The notes: generated by a model not told the origin, from the sequence alone. A stretch of DNA of 64,000 bases from Progne subis subis (GCA_022316685.1 JAKJHU010000023.1:5381192-5445191); one strand, 5' to 3'; counted from the first letter of the stretch, positions 12,163-57,350 are shown. Translations and numbers: made by a program.

Positions 12163-12748
12163 GAGCCAGCAGTGCCCTGGGGGCCAGGAGAGTCAGTGGG
12201 ACCCTGGGGTGCACTACGGAGAGCATTACCAGCAGGGCAGGGAGGTGATCCTGCCCCTCTGCTCAGCCCTGGTGAGATGAGCGTATCTGGAGTGCTGTGG
12301 CCAGTTCTGGGCTCCTCAGGACGATAGAGACCTGGAGATCCTGGGGTGGCTCCACTGGACGGCAACAAATATTATTAAGAGACTGGAGCATCTCTCTAAC
12401 AAGGAGAAGCTGAAGAAGTTGGGCCTGTTTAGCTTCTACAGAAGACGACTGAGAGGGAACCTCACTAATGTGTATAATATCTAAAGGGAGGGCGCCAAGA
12501 GGACAGAGCCTTTTGGAGGCTTCCTCTCGGGGTTGCCAAGCTTAGGACAAGAGGCAACGAGCAGAAACTGATGTACAGGAAGTTCTACCTGAACATGAGG
12601 AAGAACTTCTTAAGTGTGCAGGTGACCGGTCAGTGGCACAGATTGCCCGAAGTTGTGCGGTCTCGCTCACTGGAGATGGTCGAGAACCTTCTGGACGCAG
12701 TCCTGTGCCATGTGCTGTGGGACGGCCCTGCTCGACCCGGGAGGTGGG
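12163..12748 (+). mobile_element. CR1 LINE fragment inside the CpG island
   Basis: Sense-oriented CR1 with typical segments: GGAGTGCTGTGGCCAGTTCTG near 12,288, ACAAGGAGAAGCTGAAGAAG near 12,400, CCTGAACATGAGGAAGAACTT near 12,590, and TCCTGTGCCATGTGCTGTGG near 12,701. The copy loses CR1 similarity around GGGAGGT near 12,740-12,748, before the usual 3' tail, so it is truncated at both ends. It ends about 270 bases upstream of the PCYT1B start codon. Confidence 0.85.
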
Positions 12749-12805
12749 AGCCGCTGCCTCCGCGGGCTCCTCCAGCCCGGCCCGTTCCGGCCCGCAGGGA
12801 CTCGA

Positions 12806-12815
12806 GGGGCGGGGG
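12806..12815 (+). promoter_or_regulatory. GC box
   Basis: GGGGCGGGGG, an Sp1/KLF-type site, about 200 bases upstream of the PCYT1B start codon. Confidence 0.5.
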
Positions 12816-12864
12816 CCGCCCGCGGAGCCGCCGCGGGCGGTGCGCGGTGGCGCGGCGGAGCAGC

Positions 12865-12874
12865 AGCCAATCAG
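12865..12874 (+). promoter_or_regulatory. CCAAT box
   Basis: AGCCAATCAG is a full NF-Y-type consensus, about 150 bases upstream of the PCYT1B start codon. It lies just ahead of GC boxes and an X-box. Confidence 0.6.
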
Positions 12875-12896
12875 AAGCCCGCATGCAAAAAATTCT

Positions 12897-12906
12897 GCCC
12901 CGCCCC
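12897..12906 (-). promoter_or_regulatory. GC box
   Basis: GCCCCGCCCC, an Sp1/KLF-type site read on the minus strand, between the CCAAT box and the X-box. Confidence 0.5.
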
Positions 12907-12919
12907 TCGCGCGCGGAGC

Positions 12920-12929
12920 GGGGCGGGGC
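12920..12929 (+). promoter_or_regulatory. GC box
   Basis: GGGGCGGGGC, an Sp1/KLF-type site seven bases before the X-box. Confidence 0.5.
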
Positions 12930-12935
12930 CCGCCG

Positions 12936-12949
12936 GTTGCCTTGGCGAC
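12936..12949 (+). promoter_or_regulatory. RFX-type X-box
   Basis: GTTGCCTTGGCGAC matches the RFX palindrome GTTGCC-NN-GGCAAC at all half-site positions but one (G for A). It lies about 70 bases upstream of the PCYT1B start codon. X-boxes are bound by RFX factors and often mark genes active in ciliated or neural cells. Binding here is inferred from the match only. Confidence 0.5.
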
Positions 12950-13017
12950 GCGCGCGGCCGAGCCCCCGGGCGGCTCCCGGGGAGACCCCCCGCGCCGGGC
13001 GGGCCCGGGCGGCGGCC

Positions 13018-44489
<31,472 letters not shown>

Positions 44490-44981
44490 AAATATATATT
44501 TTTTTAACCATGAGACAGAAGAACAAGCTATGAACTCAAACCAGTGGATGGGGAGAAGCGTAAGGAACACCAGAAGTATCTCTGACAGCAGGGATCGTGC
44601 TCTGGGAGATGTCAAAAATGAACTGGAGCACAGCAAGGGAGATCTCAGGAAGAGCTTATCCCATTCCCTCACGGTGCTGGAGGCCCAGCCAGCAGCACTT
44701 GCCAGGCACAGCCCCAGGGACTGACAGAAAAACACACCCATGTGCAAGTTCCTGCCCATCTTGCTGCTTTCCAGCTGCTGCTCCAGGTCAGGCCCCTGGG
44801 AGCTCTGCACCAAGGGGGCCTGGCAGAAGGAGCCCAGCTGGCTCCTGATCCGGACCCAGCACACAGTAAGTGGTGGCTGCAGCCTGCAGAGAGAGAAGAT
44901 GCAGTTGTACCCTGCTGATCTTGAGCTCTTCTGGCACATGAAAGAATGGCATTGCTGCAGCAACAATCATGAGAAGCAGGG

Positions 44982-44987
44982 AATAAA
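44982..44987 (+). terminator. PCYT1B: Candidate PCYT1B polyadenylation signal
   Basis: AATAAA, 493 bases after the stop codon and the first canonical hexamer that does not overlap the stop. G/T-rich sequence follows (GGGGTTTCCTTTTG). Longer 3' UTRs are possible. Confidence 0.4.
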
Positions 44988-45535
44988 GCTGGGGTTTCCT
45001 TTTGAATAACATCCATCCCAGGGCCCAGATAATGCACTGAATTGAAGAGCTCTCCAGGCAACTTGGTGGAAATCCACTGAACGTATTCAGTGGTGCTTGT
45101 TGACCAAGCCTCTGTGTAGGGTGTATGTAAAGAGTTGGGCTTTTTGCTTTATCAAATCACTCTCCATGTTCCTAGTGCCTGAACAGCTGCCTAAGCACTT
45201 CTGGTTTGCTCCCTGGCTTTGCACCTTGAAGACAAGAAAGTAAATGAAGACAGCCCAAGCTGGAATGTGGTGGTGTAGGAAATGAGACAATTTGAAGATG
45301 CTGATGGGTTTTACTAGTGAATTATAAAAATATCCCAAGGCCTTGGGACATGGCCTCCTAGGATAACTTGCTGCTCCCAGCTGTGTATTGGCAAATGACA
45401 GGCAAACAGTGCCATTGTCACATGGTTCTCAGCCAGTTAAACAAACTTTTCATCAAACTCTAAACAAGATGTGTTCACAGACATACTGCACCTGCAGAGG
45501 AACCCAAGGTATTTTCTCTACACTAATATGGAAGG

Positions 45536-45578
<43 letters not shown>
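45536..45578. repeat. Poly(A) tract (43 bases)
   Basis: An uninterrupted run of A in the intergenic region. No retroposed sequence is recognised immediately upstream. It produces a false polylysine or polyphenylalanine frame. Confidence 0.85.
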
Positions 45579-45580
<2 letters not shown>

Positions 45581-48500
45581 AAACTTTTTGAACAGGATTA
45601 GGCACAGCTATTTTCTCTCTACATCCATGACACCTGTACAGCCCCAAGCAGAAACAGAGGGTAGCACAGATGAAGCTCTCCCCTCAATGCTGATCTTCCT
45701 AGTTGGCAAAGCCAGTCCTGCCTGACATCTGGTTCCATGTTCAGTCCCTGCTGAGGTGGCTGCAGGAACTGGCAAGGTTCCTGAGCCCTGGGGCTGCTGC
45801 AGGAAACCCCCAGTGCTGTGGGGGGCTGTGCCACTGACACCCTTTGGCTCCCAAGCTTGCCTGGCACAGCTGCCTCAGCACATAGGCACATTTGAGGCTC
45901 TCCAGCCCAGCAGGTAAAGGCTGCTGCTGGCCCTGTCTCACAGGCAGCCTGCTGGGCACAGCCTCAGGCAGCCTGGGACAGGGGCTGCAGCTGCAGCATC
46001 ACTGCTGTGCCTCTGCTGCCTGGAATTGTAAACCCACCAGGACACACTGGCTGCTGTGGGCAGCACCAGTCAGCACCTGCTGGTTCCCTGCACAGACAGT
46101 GCTGGGAGAGGGACGGCTCCATGTCACTCTTGGATAAAAACTGAGGGACCAAGATGCCTGAGCATGTGGGGCGGTTGTGCTTGCTGGCATCAGCACCCCC
46201 CAGCTGCTGTCCTAACTGCGCTGGGTGACCTGGTTGGTAGGTAGACTCCTTTCCAGATACTCTTACAGACCTTGGTACCAGGCACCAAGTTAGCCCCACA
46301 CTCTGCTCACTCCCTAGTGCTTTCAACCGTCCTCCACTATGAGGTAAACGATCCTTCTTTGGGAACGTTTTGCCAGACACTTCTCAGACTCCCACAAGAC
46401 CAAGTTTGCAGCATCTTGTGGACTTTATTCTCTGGAGTCAAGCTAGTTCCTTCACAGAGCTGCAAAAACAGGTGAGCAGGAAATAGGGTGGAATGTGCAA
46501 AGCCACAGCGACTCAGCTGCTGCCAGCTGTGCGTCCGACAGGACGATGCAATTATAACCTTTCTCAGCCTTAGGCAACCTGTTACTGTAATTTCATACCT
46601 GGGATGCACTTGTTAGTTTTTCTGATCCTTTGCAAGTCTTAAGTCTTCCCATCACAAACCACTCCTCCACCACAGGAACTGCCTGCTTCTACTGGTGCTG
46701 TTGATAGATGAGTCATGTCCAAATGCAATGGAGGTGGGCAAGGATTTGTTCTTCTCGGCTTTTACCGTTGTTTTTGTTCATTTTACTTTCCTAGCACTTA
46801 ACTGTTCAGCAGCCCTTGCTCAGTGGTTTGAGTGGAGACAGCACCACAGCTTGTAGAGGGAAACTAGAAAAAAACTCGCCAGTGACCTGTTCTTAACAGA
46901 AGCTGTTTCTCAGGGTCATAGGTGGCTACCCAGCAACAAAGCCATATTCTGTACCAGGTGTCTTGTGTGCATTTAGGATATCACTAAGCTGAAGCTTTTG
47001 CCCTGCTGGTACATTCATGTGCTGTCTTCAGCAAGCCAGAACCCCATGGTGTCTGGATACGTGGAAGACAGTTTTGCACTTCTGAGGCATGGTTGGGTTT
47101 TCTTTTTCACAAGTGTTGCTTTAATTTAGTCCTATTTATCAGCTGAGCTCCACATGAACAATAAAGTGTATGACAGACACAGCTGCCTCTCCCCTTCATT
47201 TTACAGCATCTTCGGACACGTGAACACAACCTGCAGAGGAAACCCCACTGATGGCACAGTGCTGTCATCCCCATCCTTGGTAGCCCAGGGCTTTACGCCC
47301 CCACAAACCATGAGAGCAGCTCTGCCAGCATGCCTAAAATGCTGCTGCTTGAGTTCTGCTGCTCTCTGCACAAACAGACTCACCTCTCCTTGCCTTTACC
47401 TTGCAGCCAGAAAAATGTGGGTGAAGGTGGGGAAGTGCAGTCCCAGCTGGAAGGGTGCAGCATTAGACTTCAGCAAGTCTGATACTTTCTTTACCCTGTC
47501 CAGCACAGTGGAATCAGGGACCACTATTTTAATTCTTTCTTCAAAGTGGAAGAAAGAAACGGTACTTTTGCAGCTGTTCTGGTTCCACTGCTGAAAACCA
47601 TCCCCAGCAGCAACTGAGTTGCTCTCGTGGGTGCCAAGATGATGTATGGTTGTGCCACATGGAAAACTGCAGCAGCAAACATGAGCCCCAGGGACAAATC
47701 TTGACACTGGCTTTTGGACTTGACTGTTCTTGAACCAAGTCAGTCTGGTGTACAGATATTCCTGCTTTGCTCTTTCCCATTTGGCCTTTCTTTAAGAAGT
47801 CAGTACTTGTAAGCAGCTCTAAAGATTATTTATTCAATAGTCCTGCCTCAGGCAGGGAGAAGCTGAGACAGTGAATGGAGGCTCAGGACTTCCTAGCCAA
47901 GATATATTTAATTACAGAACAAGCAAATTTCAAAGTCATTGAGAATAGGAGAGAAACTATTTAATGGCACAGAGTCCACACCAAAACACTCCCAGATAAT
48001 ACAAGGTTACTTGTATCACCTGAGATGGATTTGGGTCTGTTTCAGCAGTGCTTTGGTACCACTTGGGAATTCCATTAGGAACATCCCTGCGAACAGCGTA
48101 CAGCCCAGCCCAGAACAAACCCTTATTTTGGTTCATGGCAAAGCCCTCAGGAACAAGGCAGCCCCTGAACCAACACTGGGCCTGTCAGCTCAGCAGGAAG
48201 GAAGGGCTTGATGCTACAGTAAATTTGCTTGTAAAAGGGTACCAAACCATCATGGAAAGTCACCTGTGTGGTAGCACGTAACTCTCCAACCTTCTCACAA
48301 AACAGCCAAAAATGAGGCAGAAAACGGAGCCAGGGCTTTGCCTCTTGCATGGAGATCCTTTCAAGTACCAAACCATCTTGAGAACTCCTCTTCTGGTTGG
48401 ATTTTGACAAGAGATTGCTTTCCTCTCAAAACACAATGTGTATCCTGCAAGCACACACACAAAGGTATTTTCTGCCCTTTTCTTTCCAAAGGGAAGGCCC

Positions 48501-51500
48501 TCTCCTGGTGTAAGGAAGGGCAGCATTAACATTTCTAATCCCAATGGAAATCAAGGCCACTGCTTCATAGCTCTGTCTGAGGGAAAAGGACACAGATATA
48601 GACTGAAATAAAAATAACTGAAAGCCTTTGGACATGCAATTTCACTGTGCTAATTGGGAAATGCGGGACTGAGACTCCAGCAAGAACTGTCTTCCCAGGA
48701 CAAGCGTGTTCGCCAGATCTCCCTGCGGAATGCAGCAGGCTCCCATGTTACAACCAGTTCCTCAGATATGAGACCTGAGCTCCCCTGCCCCAGCAGTTAC
48801 TCATGGCCAGTTCAAACAGTTCTTTCCCACCTGGTATCTCCATCCCCCTTTAGATACTCTCTCCTACAGCATCAATCCCTGCTTCAACAAGGAACCGGGA
48901 AAACTGCAAGTTCGGAGCCAGCTGAGGCAGTTCTGCCTTTCCCAGAAACACAATCTAATTTTTTAATGTTTAATGGGGTTAATCAAGACAAAAATGTTCC
49001 ATTGTCTCAAAGCAGTTATTCCTGTGCCTAACCATGTGACAGCACGAACACTCAAAGGAAAAATCCTCCTTGGCGGCACCAACCAGGCTGCATGTGCACG
49101 TCAAGTCTCACACGTATTTCAACTTCTAGAGACAGCTTTGATAGAATAAATTATGTCTTCTTCAGCACATTTTGTGGGGTCTTTTTGGTTTTCTTTTTTA
49201 ACTGTATTCCTGTGATTCTCTATCATATTTCTCTACAAACACTGGTTTTCCATAAAATAAAAGTGACTGAACTGCAAAGGCATCATCTGCTCAGTAAGAG
49301 CAGATTAATTATAACCTGCTCTTTACAAGTCACTAGCTCTGATTACCAACAGAGAATGTTATTTTAATGTTTTACACACCATACTGAGCTCCAGCTTTTT
49401 CATTTCAAAACTAACACATTAACCGGTAGGGATCCAGTTACTTTGCTACTCAGCCATACTTGAGAGTTTATATCATCACTTTAAAAGTTAATGAGCTTCA
49501 TTTTTACCAGTGTCGTGAGCTTGCACTTCTGTGATATGTCATTAAAAGCCAAATGCCAAAACAAAATGGGAAACTATCCCTTGGGGGAAATTTTCATTTG
49601 TTCCACTCATCCCCTCCCAGTTATCTAAAAGGCCTCTCACAAATGAATGCATTTATTCCAGAAAAGAACCAGCCTTTTAAATATTCATGTTGTTCACATG
49701 CAAACAAAACTGCATAAAGACTTATCCTGTGTAAGAACTAATAAAATGCCCCCAGAATAGCTGGGTCCAAATTAAATATAATTGAAACAGCATCACAAAT
49801 CATGAGTGGCCTGTTCTAATTTCCTTTTTCCTCCTCAAGAAAACCTTTTCTTCAAATGACCCCACAGCACAAACTTGTATCACAGCCACAGAGAGAACAT
49901 GAACCTTCAGAAAACACACAAGCTCACAGTCTGTATCTTTTAAAGAAATGGAAGAAAAAATAATGCTATGAGGTCAAACACCTCTATTCTTTAAATTTCC
50001 ACTTTGGGAAGTCAAATCAATTTGTCATTAAGAATGTAGAGCTAAACAACATAGGAGCTAATTAAAACCCAGTCATTATGCAGTGAGTGGTAGTACCATG
50101 CCATCAGCAGAACTGACTCCAGCCATTCTGACCTGAATGAAATTGCACCCACAGAGAACTACCCGAGATATCTTCTTGCATGTTTTACTCAACTGTTTCC
50201 CAAGAACCCCAAAGCTGAGATTCATTATGTATTTGAGCATTAACAGCAAGACAAAATCCATTTCAAAAGACCAGAACAAAGTCTAACTACAGTCTCTTCA
50301 GCCATCACAAATGGCTGTTAGTGAAATAGTTTGTCAGTGGTGGCCTTGTCCATTATAACACGCAGGACCCAGCAGTTTTAGCGGACAGTTTCCAGGTGCT
50401 GCCTCACACTGACCACAGACAGCAAGATCTGCAAACCGAGAAGGAAGAATTGCTTCCCTGGGGTGGAAACCTGACCTTTAGTGCAACCACAGACAGAAAC
50501 TACCATACAGCCGTGACTCTCACCTGGCACACACTCAGAGCCAGCTTCCTTTACCTCAGTGCCAACCTGACCATGCCTCGAGTGTTGGATCTCCACCACC
50601 CCAAGGTGCCCATATCAAGCATTCCACGTCTACAAAGAGATTTATTAACCAAAGGGTGAAGAGCCTGGATCAGGCAAGGGCGGTGCTTGGGCAGCCATGC
50701 ACATCCACAAGCCCAAGCCTGCCAGAACTGCCAGCTTCCACAAGCATGTTAATGAAACTCCTCTGAAAGCTTCCAAATACTGAAACACTCAAGATGTGAC
50801 CTTGAAAACGGGCAGAACTGAAGCTTTCTTCTGAAAACGATCTTTTAAATCAATGTACTGCAGGTGCCCGCACATTTATTAATTTCAGGACAAGAATCCA
50901 CAGTGGCAGATCAAAGCAGAAAGTCTTTTACAATGGTCAAATGCTGGCTCCAGCTGCACACTGGCGAAGCACAGTGATGGGCCTGCTGCCTTTGGACTAG
51001 GAGACACATGAGGGGAGTAGCCTGAGCCAAAGAAATACAAAAATTAAGCAAGTCACTAGGATGGAAAAGGGCTTTGGGATTGCTGTGACACGGTGTTTAA
51101 ATGGCTGCTGCTCTTAGACAACACACAGCAGGCATTATTTACTAAACGCACATAACTCCCAGAGAAGATGGTACAAAAGCTTAAAGCGAAAACAACCTCT
51201 GAGTTAGATCAGGAATATAAACTGTTCTGACATTTAAAAAAAGTTTATTTTTTCCTATCAAGCATGCCTGACATGTTTTATATGTCTCACTTCATTTAAA
51301 AACTGTCTACTCCAAGACTTCTTGGAAAACAACAAATTTTTGTACTAAGTCTACAGCCATCTAAAAAAGGCATGAATTGTGTAACAAGAAACTGATCCCT
51401 TATTACAAATTATTCTCCCACATATGCCTGTGTCCTAAAGACATAAGTCTTCATTATACTGCTGCTGCAACTGTTTGCTGATCTTCTACAGGCAGCAACT

Positions 51501-54500
51501 GTCAAATATGGGGTACATGCTGACACATTTTGCAATTTTGAGCTACTTACTTAATTACCTACTCAGCTCCTGTGAATACCCCGTCAGGACAAATGGTAAG
51601 CAGTGACAAAATACAACACACAGATTTCTTTTCAGCCGAAGTTTTAAAATAAATTCTTCATCTGAAAGAAAATTATCTCAGTTCTAGCCATCTGGAGCCT
51701 CATTTATTATTTAATAAGAAAGCTAACGAGCCAAACAAGATGGGTCCCAAAGCATTTTCCTGCTCTGGAATTGCTTGGTAAAAAATCTTGGGTTTTTTCA
51801 TTTTCTTGAATAACTTATAAAACTTCATGAAACACTGAAGAAATTTCAAGGTAGAAGCCCTGGGTGTTATATATCTGTTTCTAACAGCTATTTTGGCTGT
51901 CAAGAATAATCTGAGAATTAGCTTTGGGGAGGTTTATGTAGCAGAAAAAAATCCCAAACCCAAAAGCTGCTCATATGCTAAAATTCCTCTTGAGCTCCCG
52001 AGTGCAGCTCTCTGTAGGCTTTTGAGAAATTGACCTTGGACTGCCAAATCACAAACTGAGCTCCATATTGTGTAAAACCAAACCAGTCCCTTAAAAAGTC
52101 AACATGTCGTTTTTACGTCATTTTATTTGTCAACCACGGAAAGAAAAAAGGAAAGTAAGAGTATACACAAGTCAAATACACAGGCAATGGACTAGAAACA
52201 AGACAAGTTACAGAAGATTCAAAAATAAATTTAAAATATTGCCAAGTAATCTCATGAAAAATTACCTTCTCACTCCTCCATTACCGGTTTAGTAGACTCA
52301 ATGCCCCCTCAGAGGAAAGGCACCATGAGACCATTTTCCCTCGTGGATACCAAGTGCAACACAGAGCAGCTCACCAAGAAGAGCTGTCCCGTGCCTGACT
52401 TTGGGAACAAAGGGACTTCACTTCCACCCACATGACAAATTCATCACACCCCAAGTGCAGGGTCAGCACCTTCCACGTGAGGTGAGCCAGCCTGCAGCTC
52501 CCTGAGGACAATCCCTGCTGCAGAGCCGAGAGCATCAGGGCACTGCCTGGAAACTGCCTCTGCCTGATGTGATCTGCAGAGGGCATGGATTTCAAAGGAC
52601 TGTGTCCAACACCTCTTGGCAGTATCCAATTCAAAGGAAAAATTTAATAAAGCAATTAACACCAGAAGGACAATGTCAGAATTACCATACACTCATCGAT
52701 CCTTCTGGTACTATATGAAAACATCTCCAGATTTAAAAAGCAAACGAGTTCTCTGTGCTGATTTCTGAGGACTTCTAAGGCAACATAACACTGCAATTTA
52801 AGCACATGAACTTTAAATTTTCTTATTTATTTTTAATTAGAAAGCCACTTCAGTTACACAAATCTTCATGGTTTCAAATTAGTATCAACAGCCTGAGTCC
52901 TGATCCTGAGAACAGATTTATTGAAGTGGCATTCTTCTCATACACTGTTGACTTGTGCAAGTATTTGCAAAACTCAGCCCTGAAATCACTACACAATTTA
53001 TAGCTACGTTCCTCATTTGTGAACAAACTCAACCTCTGAAGTCAGTAATGCATTGTTCTGTCACGTGCTATCATATTCTCTTCAGCAAAAACACATTTAC
53101 ATATGTTCATCCATAGACAGGTGTGTATGCCAGGAAGAAGCAAGGAACAGCTGCCAAAAACCACGGCAACCTGGAAACAAGCAAGGAAAGGGAACACTGT
53201 ACAATGGGGCATGGTTATCCTCAAGATAAATACTAACACTAAACATTTAGGCTGTTTTCTACAGAATTATTTTCATTAATCTTGACCACTTTTGCAGCAC
53301 CTCACACATAAGGATCTAGAGGTACCTATTAATAATGTGAGATGGGAGGAAACCTCTTCCATGTCAATGAGATCAAGATATCACCCTAAATACTATGTCT
53401 GGGTGGAGGTGAACAGGAGATTGCACTAAGGATCACTCTTGCTCACTTCTTGAAGAAAGTGAACAGCTGTTTCAAAGCAAATGCTACTGAAGACAAAAGA
53501 ATGCTACCCAGTTGCAGCAGTAAATGTAGCCTTTGACAGCCAAAAAGTAGCCTGAGTTTTTCAAGGACACTAAAATTAATATCCATATTATTTAAGCATG
53601 TGCCAATGGACCTGTTTTCAACACTGCCCAAGAGGTAGCACAGACTGCAGCACGACAAAGATTTTCTCTGCACTCTCCTAAGTCATCACAAAGGCAAAGA
53701 CTGCACCTGAGTTGCATTTTGGTATCTTCTGAATATTTTCTCATCAAGTGCGGACTCTGAAAGACCCCTTATTGCCTCGAAACAAAGCCTAGAAAAGCAG
53801 GGAACACAAATATATACATGACTTGGAGAGACTTCTATATCTATTAATAATAAACTAGGCAGGAGATTAATAAAATTACATTCAAGACACATCAGGAAAA
53901 TGCACAATGGACAAAAAGTAAACTGTTACACTATGACATACAGAAGTTGTTTGTAAATTCTCAGGAAGAATCAAGGAGCAAACATCTCTTGTTCAGTTTG
54001 TTAATCACTAAACACAACAGGTAAGGAACATTTTCACTGAAAACATTTTTTTGTATTTCTGTGTCCTGTAAGTCAAGACAAGCAGATTGCAATGACATCA
54101 GCAGGCCATAACTCTGAAATTCATAAAAAGGAAATATACTTTTGTATCATGAGAAAGTTTGGAATTAACAGCCCCAAGATATTAAAACATGGTTATAAGA
54201 GATTCTAATCATAGGTAGAAGTAGCTGGAAAAAAAAAAAAAAAATAAATCTGTATTTGTAGTTAAACCAGCCATGCTAATTTTTTTAGGCACAGCCATTG
54301 AAAAAGCCTTTCCTAATTGGAAGTCTGCTGCTTCCTTGAACATTTTTCAGACTAATATGTAGAAACATGGCAGAAGAACAATGAGAGGAGAACAACTGGT
54401 GGCACACTCGGGGTTGCCACTAAAGCACAGGCTGCCTGGACAAGGTTAGAGAGAAGAAAAGTTGCTTCTCTTGTATTCATTTTAACACCTCCATAAAGAC

Positions 54501-55931
54501 CTTGGGGAACAGAAAGAAAATTAATTCCTTGTGCTCCACCCTGGTGCTTTGAGGTGTTCGGACAAGCTCAGGGTTCTTGGAAATGGGTATCATTTCAGGG
54601 GAGTTCAGTTCTCAAGTACTGGAGCACTCCGGTCCTGAAAGTCAGACAGTTGTTTCTGTGGATCAAGAAGTGACATCACCAATACACCATAACATCCTCC
54701 ACGGTATCTTCAGCTTTTGTTCACAGTTTGTATGGTTTACATCTCATGGCTCCCAGGGCCTACATTCACCTCATGAAAACAAGTCCAATATGTCAGCATC
54801 CTTCCTTTGCTTTCTGTTCCCTCTCCTCATCATGTACAAGAAGACAGCCAAAAACAAGTACCAGGTCAGGATTTACTTCTTCAAAATACAATTTCTAACA
54901 AAAGCTGAAACTCGAGTTTCTTATGCAGACTACCTTATTCCTTGGAATATTCTGGGTAATGTTCTATAAAAAACTGACAACGTGCAACGGAGGAAATACT
55001 AGTTTCATCACAAATTTCTATCTTTAAGCAAACTCTCCTCTGCAATTACTATAAAACATACGCAACTTTAAATTATTCTAAAAACAGTAAGAAGTTACAG
55101 GTGGGTGCAGAAGATAAATGACTGCATTTTAGTAGCTGTGACTTGCAACCAGTGTTTCAGTCAAACCGTTCCCCTGGTTTCACCCCAGCAGCACAGCTGT
55201 GTTGCTTGAGCAGCAGCCTGTCTTTGCAGCAGCGCCTGCAGCGCTGGGAAGCTGCTGCTCTGGATGCCACACGCGTCACACCCTCACCGTGCCCTGCCGA
55301 GATCCTCTGGCCAGGGCCAGACGAGTCTGGTGTGGGAACGGGAGGGCCCCATCAGCCCCCTGCTCTTCGTGCCGGCTGGCAGAGGGGGCTCTGAGGGCAG
55401 CACTGCCCAGCTGGCCAGCCTTCAGCAGCCGCCCTGCCGCCACCTGATCCGCAGGGAAGGGCAGCAGCCCGTGGAGACGAGGACCCGGTGCTCCCATGGG
55501 CCTGATCCCAGTCCCCGTGTGTGGGAACTGCCACGGGACCTCGAGCTCTGGGAGCTCATCCACGGCTCACACCAGTTCAGGAACTCGCTGCAACAGGCAA
55601 GGCAAGAACTCCCGACTCCTCAGAAATGGGGCTCTATGGAGTTTATTGCTCAAAGCACTTTATAATCCTTCAATGACATGTGCTATGAAGTGCAAAGTAC
55701 TATTGTTAAGTCAAACTAAGATTATTTTTCTTTTTTAAAATACCTAGGAATTTTTCAGCATTTCCCTAATAAATCAGTTCTTTATAAAAATAAATACTGG
55801 GAGGACAAAAGGGACAATTTTAGTAAACAAGTTTCATTTTTCCATGCTAAAATCTCTATTATCGTTCCAAAAAATATCAAAACACCTAAGAGAAATTGAG
55901 GGTGCATCAGAGCTGCTTACAACTAATCTAT

Positions 55932-55937
55932 TTTATT
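55932..55937 (-). terminator. PDK3: Candidate PDK3 polyadenylation signal
   Basis: AATAAA on the minus strand (TTTATT on +), the first canonical hexamer downstream of the PDK3 stop that I can find, at about 1.27 kb. A second is at 55642-55647. Which is used cannot be told from sequence. Confidence 0.3.
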
Positions 55938-57206
55938 GCCACATCTAATGTATCACCAGAACTTCTAAATTTCACAGGTTTTTCTGAAAGGCCAAAGTAT
56001 CAGAAACAGCATTTGGCAAAGACTTTGTAAAGACCAGTTTTCTAATAGGCAGTAATGACCCTTAACATAAATTTAAGGGGAAAATACTTGCGATTTTTTT
56101 CATCTTTGATATTTTTTAACTTAAACCAGGTACCGGCCACATTTTGTCCCTCCCATTTCTACTGTATTTCCAGTTTCATGTACTTAGACCAACAACGTTC
56201 CAAAAGCTGGTGTACAACACCTTTATGTACACTACAAATTCAGATTACCAGACTGTAGTCAGACATTGAATGTATAAATAACTTTGCAAACTATTTACAG
56301 GTTTTAAACTAATCAGATTTCAAGCAACCAACACTCTTAAGGCAAATTCATTTGTATGACTGGCTGTCTGGCCTCTCAGCATTTCTCTCCCCGCTCCAAT
56401 TCCCCTAAAACGATAGGCAAATAGGAAATTGAATTACCCCTGCCCCATATTGACAGAATTTCTCGTCCGGAGAGATGATCTAACTACTTAGGAGCTTTCC
56501 TCAAAACAAGGAAGAATGCATAGAAATGCATTTCTGTTTCAAGAAAATCATTAAGGTGCATACGAAGAAGTGGAAACCCTACCGTCTTATAACAACACAA
56601 CTTTTGTATGCACATGACAAATGGGTTTGGGAATTTGGAGAAAGCATCAGTTTAAAGCTGCACAACCCTTTTTAGAACTATGCATTTATAAACTCACTAG
56701 AGATTAGATCTGAAGAGCTCAAAGGGATTTTCTCTTAGGGGTGACACTGTGCAATATAAAATGCCGCATACAGTGGATTTTCAAAGCACACATTTAACTA
56801 CATTAGAATTTTTCTCTTACACCATATTGCTGTGCAAGATACTATTCACCACTTTAAGGGATTCTGCACATCTTCCCAATCCTTACACTGGAATAAGAAT
56901 TGGCCTCTTCAAACTTTTTGTTAAAACATCGTGTTCCTAAGTGCAATCACAGTGCAATCCCTTTTGTCAATGCATGACTGAAGCAACCAAGCATATTCTG
57001 GTGAAGTACACAGGATTCACATACCAAACGTGCTCAGTGCCTTCCTTTAAGTCCCAATCATCACTTTGTTCTTAGTGTTTTTCAATGCCCTGATTAGGTC
57101 TTTGTTTGGAAGTAATTAGCTACTGTGGTTTGAAGGATTTTGGAACAAAGCAGAGACTTTATACTGAATGCAGAGGTCATCTCCGACAGAGACAAAAGGT
57201 GGCAAA

Positions 57207-57350
57207 TTATCGATTAGCTTTATATTTAGAAGCATCCCTTGGTTCACTGCTAGGATTGCTCCAGTCATCTGCTTCAGGTGTGGTCTTGTAGTGCCGCCAT
57301 GCTGACTTATTAAAAACGGGAAGTCTTTCAAATGATTCACTTGAAAGGGC
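57207..57350 (-). CDS. PDK3: PDK3 terminal coding exon
   Basis: Encodes 47 residues, [18 protein letters not shown] through SKYKANR, then TAA at 57207-57209. It follows a CCTTAG acceptor. It includes the C-terminal crossover tail with the DW motif. Confidence 0.96.
   Translation of the reverse strand, partial: ALSSESFERLPVFNKSAWRHYKTTPEADDWSNPSSEPRDASKYKANR

Larger units (their letters stand above)
44490..57206. other. Region between convergent genes, including both 3' UTRs
   Basis: PCYT1B (+) and PDK3 (-) face each other here, so both 3' UTRs lie in this 12.7 kb. No further protein-coding exon is recognised; a 233-codon minus frame at 44,265-44,966 is mainly antisense to the PCYT1B last exon and 3' UTR. 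The sequence holds a 43-base A tract (45,536-45,578), a short A tract near 54,229 and a GC-richer patch at about 55,180-55,560 with no family resemblance. The long stretches with few recognisable repeats at 48-57 kb could include long 3' UTR sequence, but this cannot be shown. Confidence 0.55.

Noticed and set aside
45388..45725. Frames with polylysine or polyphenylalanine
   Set aside because: Translation of the 43-base A tract.
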